A DNA stretch of 64,000 nucleotides from Cellulomonas sp. RIT-PI-Y. GTDB lineage: Bacteria > Actinomycetota > Actinomycetes > Actinomycetales > Cellulomonadaceae. The DNA lies in the NCBI RefSeq assembly GCF_025642745.1, contig NZ_JANZKP010000004.1, positions 48,711 to 112,710 of the forward strand. The letters run 5' to 3'. Position 1 is the stretch's first letter. Every line of letters starts with the position of its first letter. Below are positions 17,196 through 26,075 of the stretch, in pieces. Under the pieces are notes generated by a model. That model had not been told where the DNA came from and did not search any database. It saw nothing but the letters and a program-made list of their open reading frames with translations. Position numbers and translations under genes: made by a program.

Positions 17196-17492
17196 GTGTC
17201 GGTCTCCATCAAGCCGCTCGAGGACCGGATCGTCGTCAAGACGCTCGAGGCGGAGCAGACCACCGCTTCCGGTCTGGTCATCCCGGACAGTGCCAAGGAG
17301 AAGCCCCAGGAGGGCGAGGTCCTGTCGGTCGGTCCGGGTCGCATCGACGACAACGGCAACCGCGTCCCGCTGGACGTGGCCGTGGGTGACAAGGTCATCT
17401 ACAGCAAGTACGGCGGCACCGAGGTGAAGTACGACGGCGAGGAGTACCTGATCCTCTCCGCCCGCGACATCCTGGCGATCGTCACCAAGTGA
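17196..17492 (+). CDS. groES: Co-chaperonin GroES (Cpn10)
   Basis: The 98-residue lid of the GroEL folding chamber. It starts [40 protein letters not shown], containing the mobile-loop segment (TTASGLVIP), and has [33 protein letters not shown] at the C-terminus. It uses a GTG start with GGGGAGG 6 nt upstream. It is a single-gene unit: a strong terminator follows at once and no groEL is in the window, unlike the groES-groEL1-whiB3 order of mycobacteria. Control by HrcA through two CIRCE sites is expected. Confidence 0.98.
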   Translation: MSVSIKPLEDRIVVKTLEAEQTTASGLVIPDSAKEKPQEGEVLSVGPGRIDDNGNRVPLDVAVGDKVIYSKYGGTEVKYDGEEYLILSARDILAIVTK

Positions 17493-17503
17493 CGTGCCGC
17501 TGA

Positions 17504-17537
17504 GAAGGCCCCCATCGCAGCTGCGATGGGGGCCTTC
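17504..17537 (+). terminator. Rho-independent terminator of groES
   Basis: A perfect palindrome with 17-bp arms (17504-17520 and 17521-17537), GAAGGCCCCCATCGCAG paired with its complement, followed by TTC. It lies 11 nt after the groES stop. Confidence 0.9.
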
Positions 17538-17568
17538 TTCATGTCCGGGACCGAGGGCGCCGGACATG

Positions 17569-17661
17569 CGACGAGGGCCCTGGCGGTATCGCACCGTCGG
17601 GGCCCTCGTCGTGTGACGACGGCGGACTGTCGCGGTATCGCACCGCGGACCGCCGCCATCG
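17569..17661. terminator. Pair of stem-loops sharing an apical motif between groES and whiB
   Basis: Hairpin A: CGACGAGGGCCC (17569-17580) pairs with GGGCCCTCGTCG (17600-17611). Hairpin B is formed by the GGCGG and CCGCC arms around 17621-17656. Both enclose the same inner mini-hairpin CGGT-ATCGC-ACCG. They sit just after the whiB stop when read leftward and so probably terminate whiB. The shared apical sequence is unusual. Confidence 0.6.
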
Positions 17662-17674
17662 AGTCGGGGAGGAA

Positions 17675-17971
17675 CTACATCGCCGCGCTGTGCCCGGCGC
17701 GTTCGGCGAGCACAGCGGTGCGCTCGTCCTCGCTCAGCCCGCCCCACACGCCGTAGGGCTCGCGGACGGCCAGCGACTGCTCGCGGCACTCGTTCAGCAC
17801 CGGGCAGCTGGCGCAGATCGCCTTGGCGGCCTCGGCCCGGCGGCGACGCGCGGCGCCGCGCTCGCCCTCCGGGTGGAAGAACAGGTTCTCGTCGGCGTCG
17901 CGGCAGGCGCCCTGGTACTGCCACTCCCACAGTTCCATCACGGGTCCCGGGAGACGGGAGATCTCAGCCAT
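17675..17971 (-). CDS. whiB3: WhiB-family iron-sulfur transcription factor (WhiB3/WhiD type)
   Basis: A 98-residue redox/NO-sensing [4Fe-4S] regulator that binds the primary sigma factor. The four cluster cysteines are C23, C53, C56 and C62 (C-x29-C-x2-C-x5-C); the GVWGG turn is at 74-78 with SEDER after it. The segments LPGPVMELWEWQYQGACR and FFHPEGERGAARRRR closely match WhiB3/WhiD rather than WhiB1 or WhiB2. Context agrees: mycobacterial whiB3 is next to groEL1/groES/tsaD, and Streptomyces whiD is next to bldM and guaB, as here. CAGGAG precedes the ATG. It is divergent from the MerR-type regulator. Confidence 0.93.
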   Translation of the reverse strand: MAEISRLPGPVMELWEWQYQGACRDADENLFFHPEGERGAARRRRAEAAKAICASCPVLNECREQSLAVREPYGVWGGLSEDERTAVLAERAGHSAAM

Positions 17972-18232
17972 TGCACGCTCCTGAGCGGTGGTGGTTCGGG
18001 GGGTTCACGTTCCGGTCGAGGCCGTTTCAGGACCGGTCCGGTTCGTGCTGGTTGGAACAGTACAACCGAGTCGAAAGTTGTTCAAGTCCCCTACTCAAGG
18101 ACCTTGGTCATGGGTGGGTGGAGCGGTTGCTGGCGCGATTTGTCCGCTTCGGTTGGAAACCGAGTCACGGCCCCGGCAGAATCTGCCAAGACCGATGCGC
18201 AACCCCTGGCGCGAACGAGGACTGACGATCTG
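17972..18232. promoter_or_regulatory. Divergent regulatory region whiB3 / MerR-type gene
   Basis: A 261-bp gene-free region, less GC-rich than its surroundings. It holds an inverted repeat GGTTG-N8-CAACC (18050-18067) and two copies of a composite GGTTGGAA...ACCGAGTC: 18050-18072 with a 7-nt insert and 18151-18166 with none. This is what a dimeric regulator site could look like. I cannot place promoters with confidence. Confidence 0.4.
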
Positions 18233-19192
18233 ATGCAGAACGGCGACGAGCCGGACGCCCTGCCCGAGGGCGCGACCCTGACCCCCGCCGCGGTGGCCCG
18301 ACGGCTGGGCGTGGCCGCGGCGACCCTGCGGACCTGGGACCGCCGCTACGGGCTGGGCCCCTCCGAGCACACCGCCGGCGCGCACCGGCGCTACACCGCG
18401 GCCGACGTCGCCCGGCTGAGCGCGATGCGCGCGCTGACCCTGGACGGGGTCGCCCCCGTGGAGGCCGCACGACTGGCGCGGGACGGGGTGAACGGTCGCC
18501 ACCTGGCCGTCGTCCCGGACCCGGCACTGTCGGTGGAGGAGGAACGCCGCGTCCAGGTCGAGGACCGCGCGGCCAGCCCGACCGAGGTGATCGACGCCGC
18601 CCTGCGGGGTGATTCGGCCGCGGTTCGGGCGCTGCTGGCCCCCGGCGACGACCTGTCGCGCTGGTGGTCCGACCTGATCGTGCCGGCCCGGGCCGGGGTC
18701 GCGTCGCGGACCGTGCTCGCCCGTCCGGGTGACGAGCCGGACGAGGTGATCGTCGCGGCGGCGCTGGCCGCACTGCGTGACCGGTTCAGCCGGGTGCCCC
18801 GTCACCCGTCCCGCCGCCGGGTGGTGCTGCTGTTCACCCCGCCGGAGGAACCGCGCCCGCTGGAACTGCACGTGCTGGCGGCCGCGTTGGCCGACAACGG
18901 CCTGGACGCGCGGGTGGTCGCGGGGCCCGCGGGGCAGACCCGGCTGAGCGAGATCGTCACGATGACCAGCCCGTCCGCCGCCGTGCTGATGTCCGAGCGG
19001 GAGGATCCCGACCTCGCGATCGTGGGCTCGCTGTCCGCCCAGCACCCGGAGCTGATGCAGTTCGTGATGGTGCCCGACGTCGCCGCGACGGCGGTGCCGC
19101 TGCACCACCGGGTGCAGCGGGTGCGGTCGTTCGCCGGGGTGCTGCACGAGGTCGTGGCCGTCGCGGAGGGCGATCCGGGCCCGGTTCGATGA
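18233..19192 (+). CDS. MerR-type transcriptional regulator with B12-binding-like C-terminal region
   Basis: A 319-residue regulator. The N-terminal MerR winged helix is clear: LTPAAVARRLGVAAATLRTWDRRYGLGPSEHTAGAHRRYTAADVARL (about 15-62). The C-terminal ~150 residues resemble the methanol dehydrogenase regulator/cobalamin-binding type arrangement (helical bundle then Rossmann-like VVLLFTPPEEPRPLELHVLAAALADNGLDARVV), as in CarH/LitR-type proteins, but the DxHxxG cobalamin His motif is replaced by PEEPRPLE, so B12 binding is doubtful. ATG at 18233, GAGGA about 11 nt upstream; in-frame upstream extension reaches back to 17690 across the whiB region and is rejected. It lies where mycobacteria have sigD. 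Confidence 0.75.
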   Translation: MQNGDEPDALPEGATLTPAAVARRLGVAAATLRTWDRRYGLGPSEHTAGAHRRYTAADVARLSAMRALTLDGVAPVEAARLARDGVNGRHLAVVPDPALSVEEERRVQVEDRAASPTEVIDAALRGDSAAVRALLAPGDDLSRWWSDLIVPARAGVASRTVLARPGDEPDEVIVAAALAALRDRFSRVPRHPSRRRVVLLFTPPEEPRPLELHVLAAALADNGLDARVVAGPAGQTRLSEIVTMTSPSAAVLMSEREDPDLAIVGSLSAQHPELMQFVMVPDVAATAVPLHHRVQRVRSFAGVLHEVVAVAEGDPGPVR

Positions 19193-19220
19193 GCGTCTGG
19201 GTCGTCAGGCCACTAACGTC

Positions 19221-19267
19221 CGGTCAGATCTGGCCGATACAGAGACCATTGACCGGATAGTCCGGTC
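19221..19267 (+). promoter_or_regulatory. Two palindromic candidate operators upstream of the BldM-like gene
   Basis: CGGTCAGATCTGGCCG (19221-19236) is palindromic around CAGATCTG with one mismatched pair. GACCGGA-TAG-TCCGGTC (19251-19267) is a perfect 7-bp inverted repeat. The second is 18 nt before the ATG at 19286. They could be autoregulatory sites. Confidence 0.45.
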
Positions 19268-19285
19268 GACGGAAGGCGGAAGTCG

Positions 19286-21551
<2,266 letters not shown>

Positions 21552-21559
21552 GCCGAGAC

Positions 21560-21595
21560 GAGGAAGGGCCCCGGCGACCGCTCGCCGGGGCCCTT
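21560..21595 (+). terminator. Terminator between guaB and murA-like gene
   Basis: GGAAGGGCCCCGGCG (21560-21574) pairs perfectly with CGCCGGGGCCCTTCC (21581-21595), loop of 6 nt. It lies between convergent genes and could serve both. Confidence 0.85.
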
Positions 21596-21605
21596 CCCCG
21601 TGCCC

Positions 21606-23198
21606 TCAGTCCCGGAAGGTCTCGATCTGCGCGCCGAGCTCGACCAGGCGCTCCTGGAGCTGCTCGTAGCCCCGGGCGATGATGTCGACATCGCGCAGCA
21701 CGCTGGTGCCCTTGGCGGCCAGCATGCCGAGCAGGATCACCACCGCCGGGCGCAGCGCGGGCGGGCAGGACACCTCGGCACCGGACCACCGGGTGGGGCC
21801 GCTGATCTGGAGCCGGTGCGCGTCCAACAGGCGCACGTCCGCGCCCAGCCGGGTCAGGTCGGTCAGGTGGATCGCCCGGCCCTCGTAGACCCAGTCGTGC
21901 ACCAGGGTGGTGCCCTCCGCGCACGCGGCGATCGCCACGAAGAACGGCAGGTTGTCGATGTTCAGGCCCGGGAACGGCATCGGGTGGATCTTGTCCAGCG
22001 GGGCGTGCATCTCGCTCGGGAAGACGGTGAGGTCGACCAGGCGGGTGCGGCCGTTGTGCGCGGTGTACTCCGCGGAGAGCTCGTAGCGCAGGCCCATCTC
22101 GGACAGGGTGGCCAGCTCGATCTCCATGAACTCGATCGGCACCCGGCCGACCGTGATCTGCGAGCCGGTGACGATGCCCGCGGTCAGCAGGCTCATCGCC
22201 TCGACCGGGTCCTCCGACACCGCGTACTCCACGTCGGCGTCGATCTCCGCCTTGCCGTGCACCCGCAGGGTGGTGGTGCCGATCCCCTCGATCCGGACAC
22301 CGAGCAGCTCCAGGTAGAAGCACAGGTCCTGGACCATGTAGTTCGGGCTGGCGTTGCGGATGACGGTCAGGCCGTCCCGGCGGGCGGCGGCCATCAGGGC
22401 GTTCTCGGTGACGGTGTCGCCGCGCTCGGTGAGCACGATCTGCAGGTCGGTGCCGCCCGGGTCGGTGACCCTGGCGTGGTACCGGCTGTTGGTGGCGGTC
22501 ACGGTCAGGCCGAACGGGCGCAACGCGATCATGTGCGGCTCGACGGTGCGCGAGCCGAGGTCGCAGCCACCGGCGTAGGGCAGCTGGAAGTCGTCGTACT
22601 GGGACAGCAGCGGGCCGAAGAACATGATGATCGACCGGGTGCGCACGGCGGCGTCCACGTCGATCGCGTCCAGGTCGAGGTCCCGGGGCACGACGATCTC
22701 CAGGTCGCGGCCGTCGCCGGACCAGGTGGCGCGCACGCCGATCGAGCGCAGCACCTCGACGATCCGGTCGACCTCCACGATCCGGGCGACGTTGCGCAGC
22801 CGGGTGGTGCCGCGGTTCAGCAGGCTCGCGCACAGCAGGGCGACGGCACCGTTCTTGGAGGTGTTGACGTCGATCCGGCCGGAGAGCTGCACGCCGCCGG
22901 TCACCCGCAGGTGGGTGCGCTGGGGGCCGCCGACGGTGACGATCGGGGAGTCCAGGGCGGCGCCGATCCGGGTGAGCATGTCCAGGCTGAGGTTCTGGGT
23001 GCCCTGCTCGATCCGGTGGACCGCGGACTGGCTGGTGTTCAGGAGCTCCGCGAGCTGGGTCTGGGTGAGACCGCGGTGGCGTCGGGCGGAGCGGACGAGC
23101 GAGCCGACGTGGGCCAGCTGCTCGGGAAGGGTGCGCACGGTCGGGATGGAGCCGGTGGCAGGTGTGGTCGTCTGAGTCACCGGAAGACCGTAACTCAC
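21606..23198 (-). CDS. XRE-type HTH fused to UDP-N-acetylglucosamine 1-carboxyvinyltransferase-like enzyme
   Basis: A 530-residue fusion. Residues ~31-85 form a Cro/XRE helix-turn-helix (VRSARRHRGLTQTQLAELLNTSQSAVHRIEQGTQNLSLDMLTRIGAAL). Residues ~95-530 are an EPSP-synthase-fold MurA: TSKNGAVALL (Lys115-Asn116 pair), the active-site loop GGCDLGSRTVEPH with Cys212 in the position of E. coli MurA Cys115, FPSEMHAPLDKIHPMPFPGLNIDNLP, and DIIARGYEQL with the catalytic Arg. All key residues are kept, so PEP transfer to UDP-GlcNAc is plausible; it may be a regulatory paralogue of a conventional MurA. The start is a GTG at 23198 without a Shine-Dalgarno; an in-frame GTG at 23180 is an alternative. 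Palindromic sites lie just upstream. Confidence 0.88.
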   Translation of the reverse strand: MSYGLPVTQTTTPATGSIPTVRTLPEQLAHVGSLVRSARRHRGLTQTQLAELLNTSQSAVHRIEQGTQNLSLDMLTRIGAALDSPIVTVGGPQRTHLRVTGGVQLSGRIDVNTSKNGAVALLCASLLNRGTTRLRNVARIVEVDRIVEVLRSIGVRATWSGDGRDLEIVVPRDLDLDAIDVDAAVRTRSIIMFFGPLLSQYDDFQLPYAGGCDLGSRTVEPHMIALRPFGLTVTATNSRYHARVTDPGGTDLQIVLTERGDTVTENALMAAARRDGLTVIRNASPNYMVQDLCFYLELLGVRIEGIGTTTLRVHGKAEIDADVEYAVSEDPVEAMSLLTAGIVTGSQITVGRVPIEFMEIELATLSEMGLRYELSAEYTAHNGRTRLVDLTVFPSEMHAPLDKIHPMPFPGLNIDNLPFFVAIAACAEGTTLVHDWVYEGRAIHLTDLTRLGADVRLLDAHRLQISGPTRWSGAEVSCPPALRPAVVILLGMLAAKGTSVLRDVDIIARGYEQLQERLVELGAQIETFRD

Positions 23199-23271
23199 GG
23201 ATGAGATATCCGCACGGCTCAGGATGTGAAGATCGGGTGTCCGGGACGTTTGCGCATCTCAGATATGAGAT
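23199..23271 (-). promoter_or_regulatory. Candidate operators of the HTH-MurA gene
   Basis: The 73-bp gap holds ATCTCA-GATA-TGAGAT (23256-23271, 6-bp arms) and CGGAT-GAGAT-ATCCG (starting at 23198). Both contain ATGAGAT, 64 bp apart, in an unusually AT-rich patch for this genome. They are good candidates for autoregulation by the fused HTH. Confidence 0.5.
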
Positions 23272-24042
23272 TCACGCGATCAGGGTGTCCTGCACCGGCG
23301 TGCCGACCGGGGGCGCGCGGTGGATCGGCGGAGCCATCCGGGTCATCGGCACCGGCCACGCGGTGACCGCGCCCTCGCCCTCGAAGCCCTTCTCCGTCCG
23401 CCAGGCGTTGAACGCCTCCGCCCACGCCCGGTGCGCGGTCACCTGGTAGTCGTGCAGCGCGGCCAGCGGCAGCTCGCCCAGGTGCGGGAACCGGTCGACG
23501 ATCCGCTCCAGCACGTCCAGGGTGGCGACCACGTCGACGTCCGCGGTGTGCAGATGACCGGTGTCGACCACCTGGTACACGCCGCACAGGTCGACCAGCT
23601 TGCGCTTGCCCTTGCGGTACCGGTCCTCGGCGCGGTCGAGCACGAGCGGGTCGATCACCGGGACCAGGGCGCCGCCCAGTCGTTCGCTCACCGTCGGCAG
23701 GTGGTGCCGCTCCAGCTCGGCCTCCAGCAGGCACAGGTCGAAGGAGGCGTTGTAGGCGACGACCGGCACCCCGTCCCGCATCGCCCGGGCGATGGCGTCG
23801 GCGATCTCGGTCAGCGCGCCCGCCGGGTCGACGCCGTGCTCCCGGGCGTGCTCGGTGCTGATCCCGTGGATCGCGCTGGCCGCCTCCGGGATCGGCACTC
23901 CGGGGTCGATCAGCCAGGTGCGGACCGTGGTGCCCTCGGCGTCCCGGCGGACCAGCGCGGCGGTCACGATCCGGTCGTGCGCCACGTCGACGCCGGTGGT
24001 CTCGGTGTCGAAGCCCAGCAGGGGGCCCTTGTTCCAGGTCAT
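23272..24042 (-). CDS. DEDDh-type 3'-5' exonuclease (DnaQ/epsilon-like)
   Basis: A 256-residue RNase T/DnaQ exonuclease. ExoI motif GFDTETTGVD (about residues 10-19), ExoII VVAYNASFDLCLLEAEL (near 90) and ExoIII HTADVDVVATLDVL (near 165) supply the DEDDh metal ligands and the catalytic His. The length and single domain resemble the stand-alone exonucleases called DNA polymerase III epsilon-like in actinobacteria; it may act in DNA repair or RNA processing. The ATG at 24042 is preceded by GAGGGAGA; the longer frame to 24078 lacks this. The stop abuts the palindrome upstream of the murA-like gene, which reads the same way. Confidence 0.87.
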   Translation of the reverse strand: MTWNKGPLLGFDTETTGVDVAHDRIVTAALVRRDAEGTTVRTWLIDPGVPIPEAASAIHGISTEHAREHGVDPAGALTEIADAIARAMRDGVPVVAYNASFDLCLLEAELERHHLPTVSERLGGALVPVIDPLVLDRAEDRYRKGKRKLVDLCGVYQVVDTGHLHTADVDVVATLDVLERIVDRFPHLGELPLAALHDYQVTAHRAWAEAFNAWRTEKGFEGEGAVTAWPVPMTRMAPPIHRAPPVGTPVQDTLIA

Positions 24043-24179
24043 CGTCGTTCTCCCTCGATCGCCCGGCCAGCATCGCACCGGCCGCCGACACCGTCGGGGA
24101 GATCGCCCGGCAGGTCGCGGATGCGGGATCGCCCCCGGCGTCGCAGGGTGGACGGGACCACCCCACGAAGGAGGACCCC

Positions 24180-24737
24180 ATGGCCGACCTGACCGGCAAG
24201 ACCGTCGCGTTCCTGACCAGCGAGCACGGTATCGAGGAGCCCGAGCTGACCACCCCGTGGCAGGCGGTGGAGGACGCCGGCGGCACCCCGGTGCTGGTCT
24301 CGGCGCAGTCCGGCACGGTGAGCGCGGTGAACAACGACCTCGACCCGGGCGGCACGTACCCCGTCGACCGCACCGTCGACCAGGTGGACGTCAGCGAGCT
24401 GGCCGCGCTGGTCATCCCCGGCGGCACGGTGAACGCGGACACCCTGCGCGCCGACGCGGCATCGGTCGCGCTGGTCAAGGACGTGCTGGCCGCCGGCATC
24501 CCGGTCGCGGCGATCTGCCACGGACCGTGGACCCTGATCGAGGCCGGCGTGGTGGACGGCGTCACGCTCACCTCCTACCCGAGCCTGGCCACCGACCTGC
24601 GCAACGCGGGCGCCACCTGGGTGGACCAGGAGGTGGTCATCAGCGAGGTCGGCACCACCAGCGTGATCACCTCGCGGAACCCCGACGACCTGCCCGCGTT
24701 CAGCGCCGCCGTGGTCGACGCCGCCGCCGGACGCTGA
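24180..24737 (+). CDS. DJ-1/PfpI family protein (class I glutamine amidotransferase-like)
   Basis: A 185-residue DJ-1/PfpI-fold protein. The nucleophile elbow is AAICHGPWTL (Cys near residue 107, with the HG following), and the acidic partner lies in the N-terminal SEHGIEEPELTTPWQAV. The pattern resembles YhbO/PfpI-type stress proteins proposed to be proteases, glyoxalases or deglycases. AAGGAGG precedes the ATG closely, so it is well translated. guaB3 follows after 16 nt. Confidence 0.88.
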   Translation: MADLTGKTVAFLTSEHGIEEPELTTPWQAVEDAGGTPVLVSAQSGTVSAVNNDLDPGGTYPVDRTVDQVDVSELAALVIPGGTVNADTLRADAASVALVKDVLAAGIPVAAICHGPWTLIEAGVVDGVTLTSYPSLATDLRNAGATWVDQEVVISEVGTTSVITSRNPDDLPAFSAAVVDAAAGR

Positions 24738-24741
24738 CCGG

Positions 24742-24753
24742 TAGCCTGACCTG
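24742..24753 (+). promoter_or_regulatory. Predicted leaderless promoter (-10) of guaB3
   Basis: TAGCCT at 24742-24747 lies 12 nt before the GTG at 24754 and no Shine-Dalgarno is visible. Confidence 0.5.
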
Positions 24754-25878
24754 GTGAGCAACGAGATCGAGATCGGGCGCGGCAAGCGCGGGCGCCGCGC
24801 GTACTCCTTCGACGACATCGCGGTGGTGCCCTCCCGGCGCACCCGTGACCCGGAGGAGGTCTCGGTCTCCTGGCAGATCGACGCCTACCACTTCGACCTG
24901 CCGGTGCTGGCCGCGCCGATGGACTCGGTGATGAGCCCGGCCACAGCGGTCGCCCTCGGCCGGGCCGGCGGCCTCGGCGTCCTCGACCTGGAGGGTCTGT
25001 GGACCCGCTACGAGGACCCGGAGCCGCTGCTGGCCGAGATCGTCGGCCTGGACCCCGCCGCCGCCACCGCGCGGATGCAGGAGATCTACGCCGCGCCGAT
25101 CGACCCGGAGCTGATCCGGCTGCGGCTCGGCCAGATCCGGGAGGCCGGGGTGACGGTGGCCGGGGCGCTGTCGCCGCAGCGCACCCAGGAGTTCTGGAAG
25201 GTCGTGGTGGACGCCGGGGTCGACCTGTTCGTCATCCGCGGCACCACCGTCTCCGCCGAGCACGTCTCCGGCCGGGCCGAGCCGCTCAACCTCAAGCGGT
25301 TCATCTACGAGCTGGACGTCCCGGTGATCGTCGGCGGAGCGTCGACCTACACCGCCGCGCTGCACCTGATGCGCACCGGGGCGGCCGGCGTGCTGGTCGG
25401 CTTCGGCGGCGGGGCGGCGCACACCACCCGCACCACACTGGGCATCCACGCCCCGATGGCCACCGCCCTGGCGGACGTCGCCGCGGCCCGCCGGGACTAC
25501 CTGGACGAGTCCGGCGGCCGGTACGTGCACGTGATCGCCGACGGTGGGGTGGGGCGCTCCGGCGACCTGGTCCGGGCGATCGCCTGCGGCGCGGACGCGG
25601 TCATGCTCGGCGCCGCACTGGCCCGGGCGACCGACGCCCCCGGCGGCGGCTGGCACTGGGGCTCCGAGGCGCACCACCCGCACCTGCCGCGTGGTGAGCG
25701 GGTCCAGGTCGGCCAGGTCGGCGACCTCGGCGAGGTGCTGTTCGGCCCGGGCAAGACCGCCGACGGCACGCTGAACCTGATCGGCGCGCTGCGCCGGGCG
25801 ATGGCCACCACCGGCTACTCCGACCTCAAGGAGTTCCAGCGGGTCGAGCTGGTCGTCTCCCCCTACCAGCCGCGCTGA
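24754..25878 (+). CDS. guaB3: GuaB3-family IMP dehydrogenase-related protein
   Basis: A 374-residue IMPDH/GMP reductase-fold barrel without CBS domains. It starts MSNEIEIGRGKRGRRAYSFDDIAVVPSRRTRDPEEVSVSW, the GuaB3 signature. At the position where IMPDH has GSICTTR it has GFGGGAAHTTRTT: no catalytic Cys is seen, as in other actinobacterial GuaB3 proteins. HVIADGGVGRSGDLVRAIACGADAVMLG is the phosphate-binding region. Mycobacteria also carry guaB3 next to guaB2. A GMP reductase activity has been reported for a cyanobacterial GuaB3, but the role here is open. A hairpin repeat follows at 25908. Confidence 0.93.
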   Translation: MSNEIEIGRGKRGRRAYSFDDIAVVPSRRTRDPEEVSVSWQIDAYHFDLPVLAAPMDSVMSPATAVALGRAGGLGVLDLEGLWTRYEDPEPLLAEIVGLDPAAATARMQEIYAAPIDPELIRLRLGQIREAGVTVAGALSPQRTQEFWKVVVDAGVDLFVIRGTTVSAEHVSGRAEPLNLKRFIYELDVPVIVGGASTYTAALHLMRTGAAGVLVGFGGGAAHTTRTTLGIHAPMATALADVAAARRDYLDESGGRYVHVIADGGVGRSGDLVRAIACGADAVMLGAALARATDAPGGGWHWGSEAHHPHLPRGERVQVGQVGDLGEVLFGPGKTADGTLNLIGALRRAMATTGYSDLKEFQRVELVVSPYQPR

Positions 25879-25907
25879 CCCAGGCCCGCGCGCGGGCGGC
25901 CGGATTC

Positions 25908-25969
25908 GCCGAGTGCGGAGAACTTGTCGCCCAAACCGCCCGAACGGCGACAACTTCTCCGCACTCGGC
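25908..25969. repeat. Palindromic hairpin repeat, copy 3 (variant)
   Basis: Arms of 24 bp at 25908-25931 and 25946-25969 with one mismatch and a 14-nt loop. The outer arm GCCGAGTGC is shared in design with the repeats at 5421 and 6475 (GCCGAGAGTGC) but the inner arm (GGAGAACTTGTCGCC) differs. It may terminate guaB3 or be a mobile hairpin. Confidence 0.7.
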
Positions 25970-26075
25970 CGCCGGGCGCCGGAGGCGCGGCCCTGAGCGG
26001 ACCCTGGTCGCGGACCCGGGCGCCGCACTAGCGTGGGCGGGTCGCGTCGGGCGGCACGGAGCGAAGGGGCTGCGG

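Noticed and set aside
17675..17971. Calling the WhiB protein WhiB1 or WhiB2
   Set aside because: The LPGP...W-x-WQ-x-QG-x-C and FFHPEGERG segments and the gene order fit WhiB3/WhiD better.
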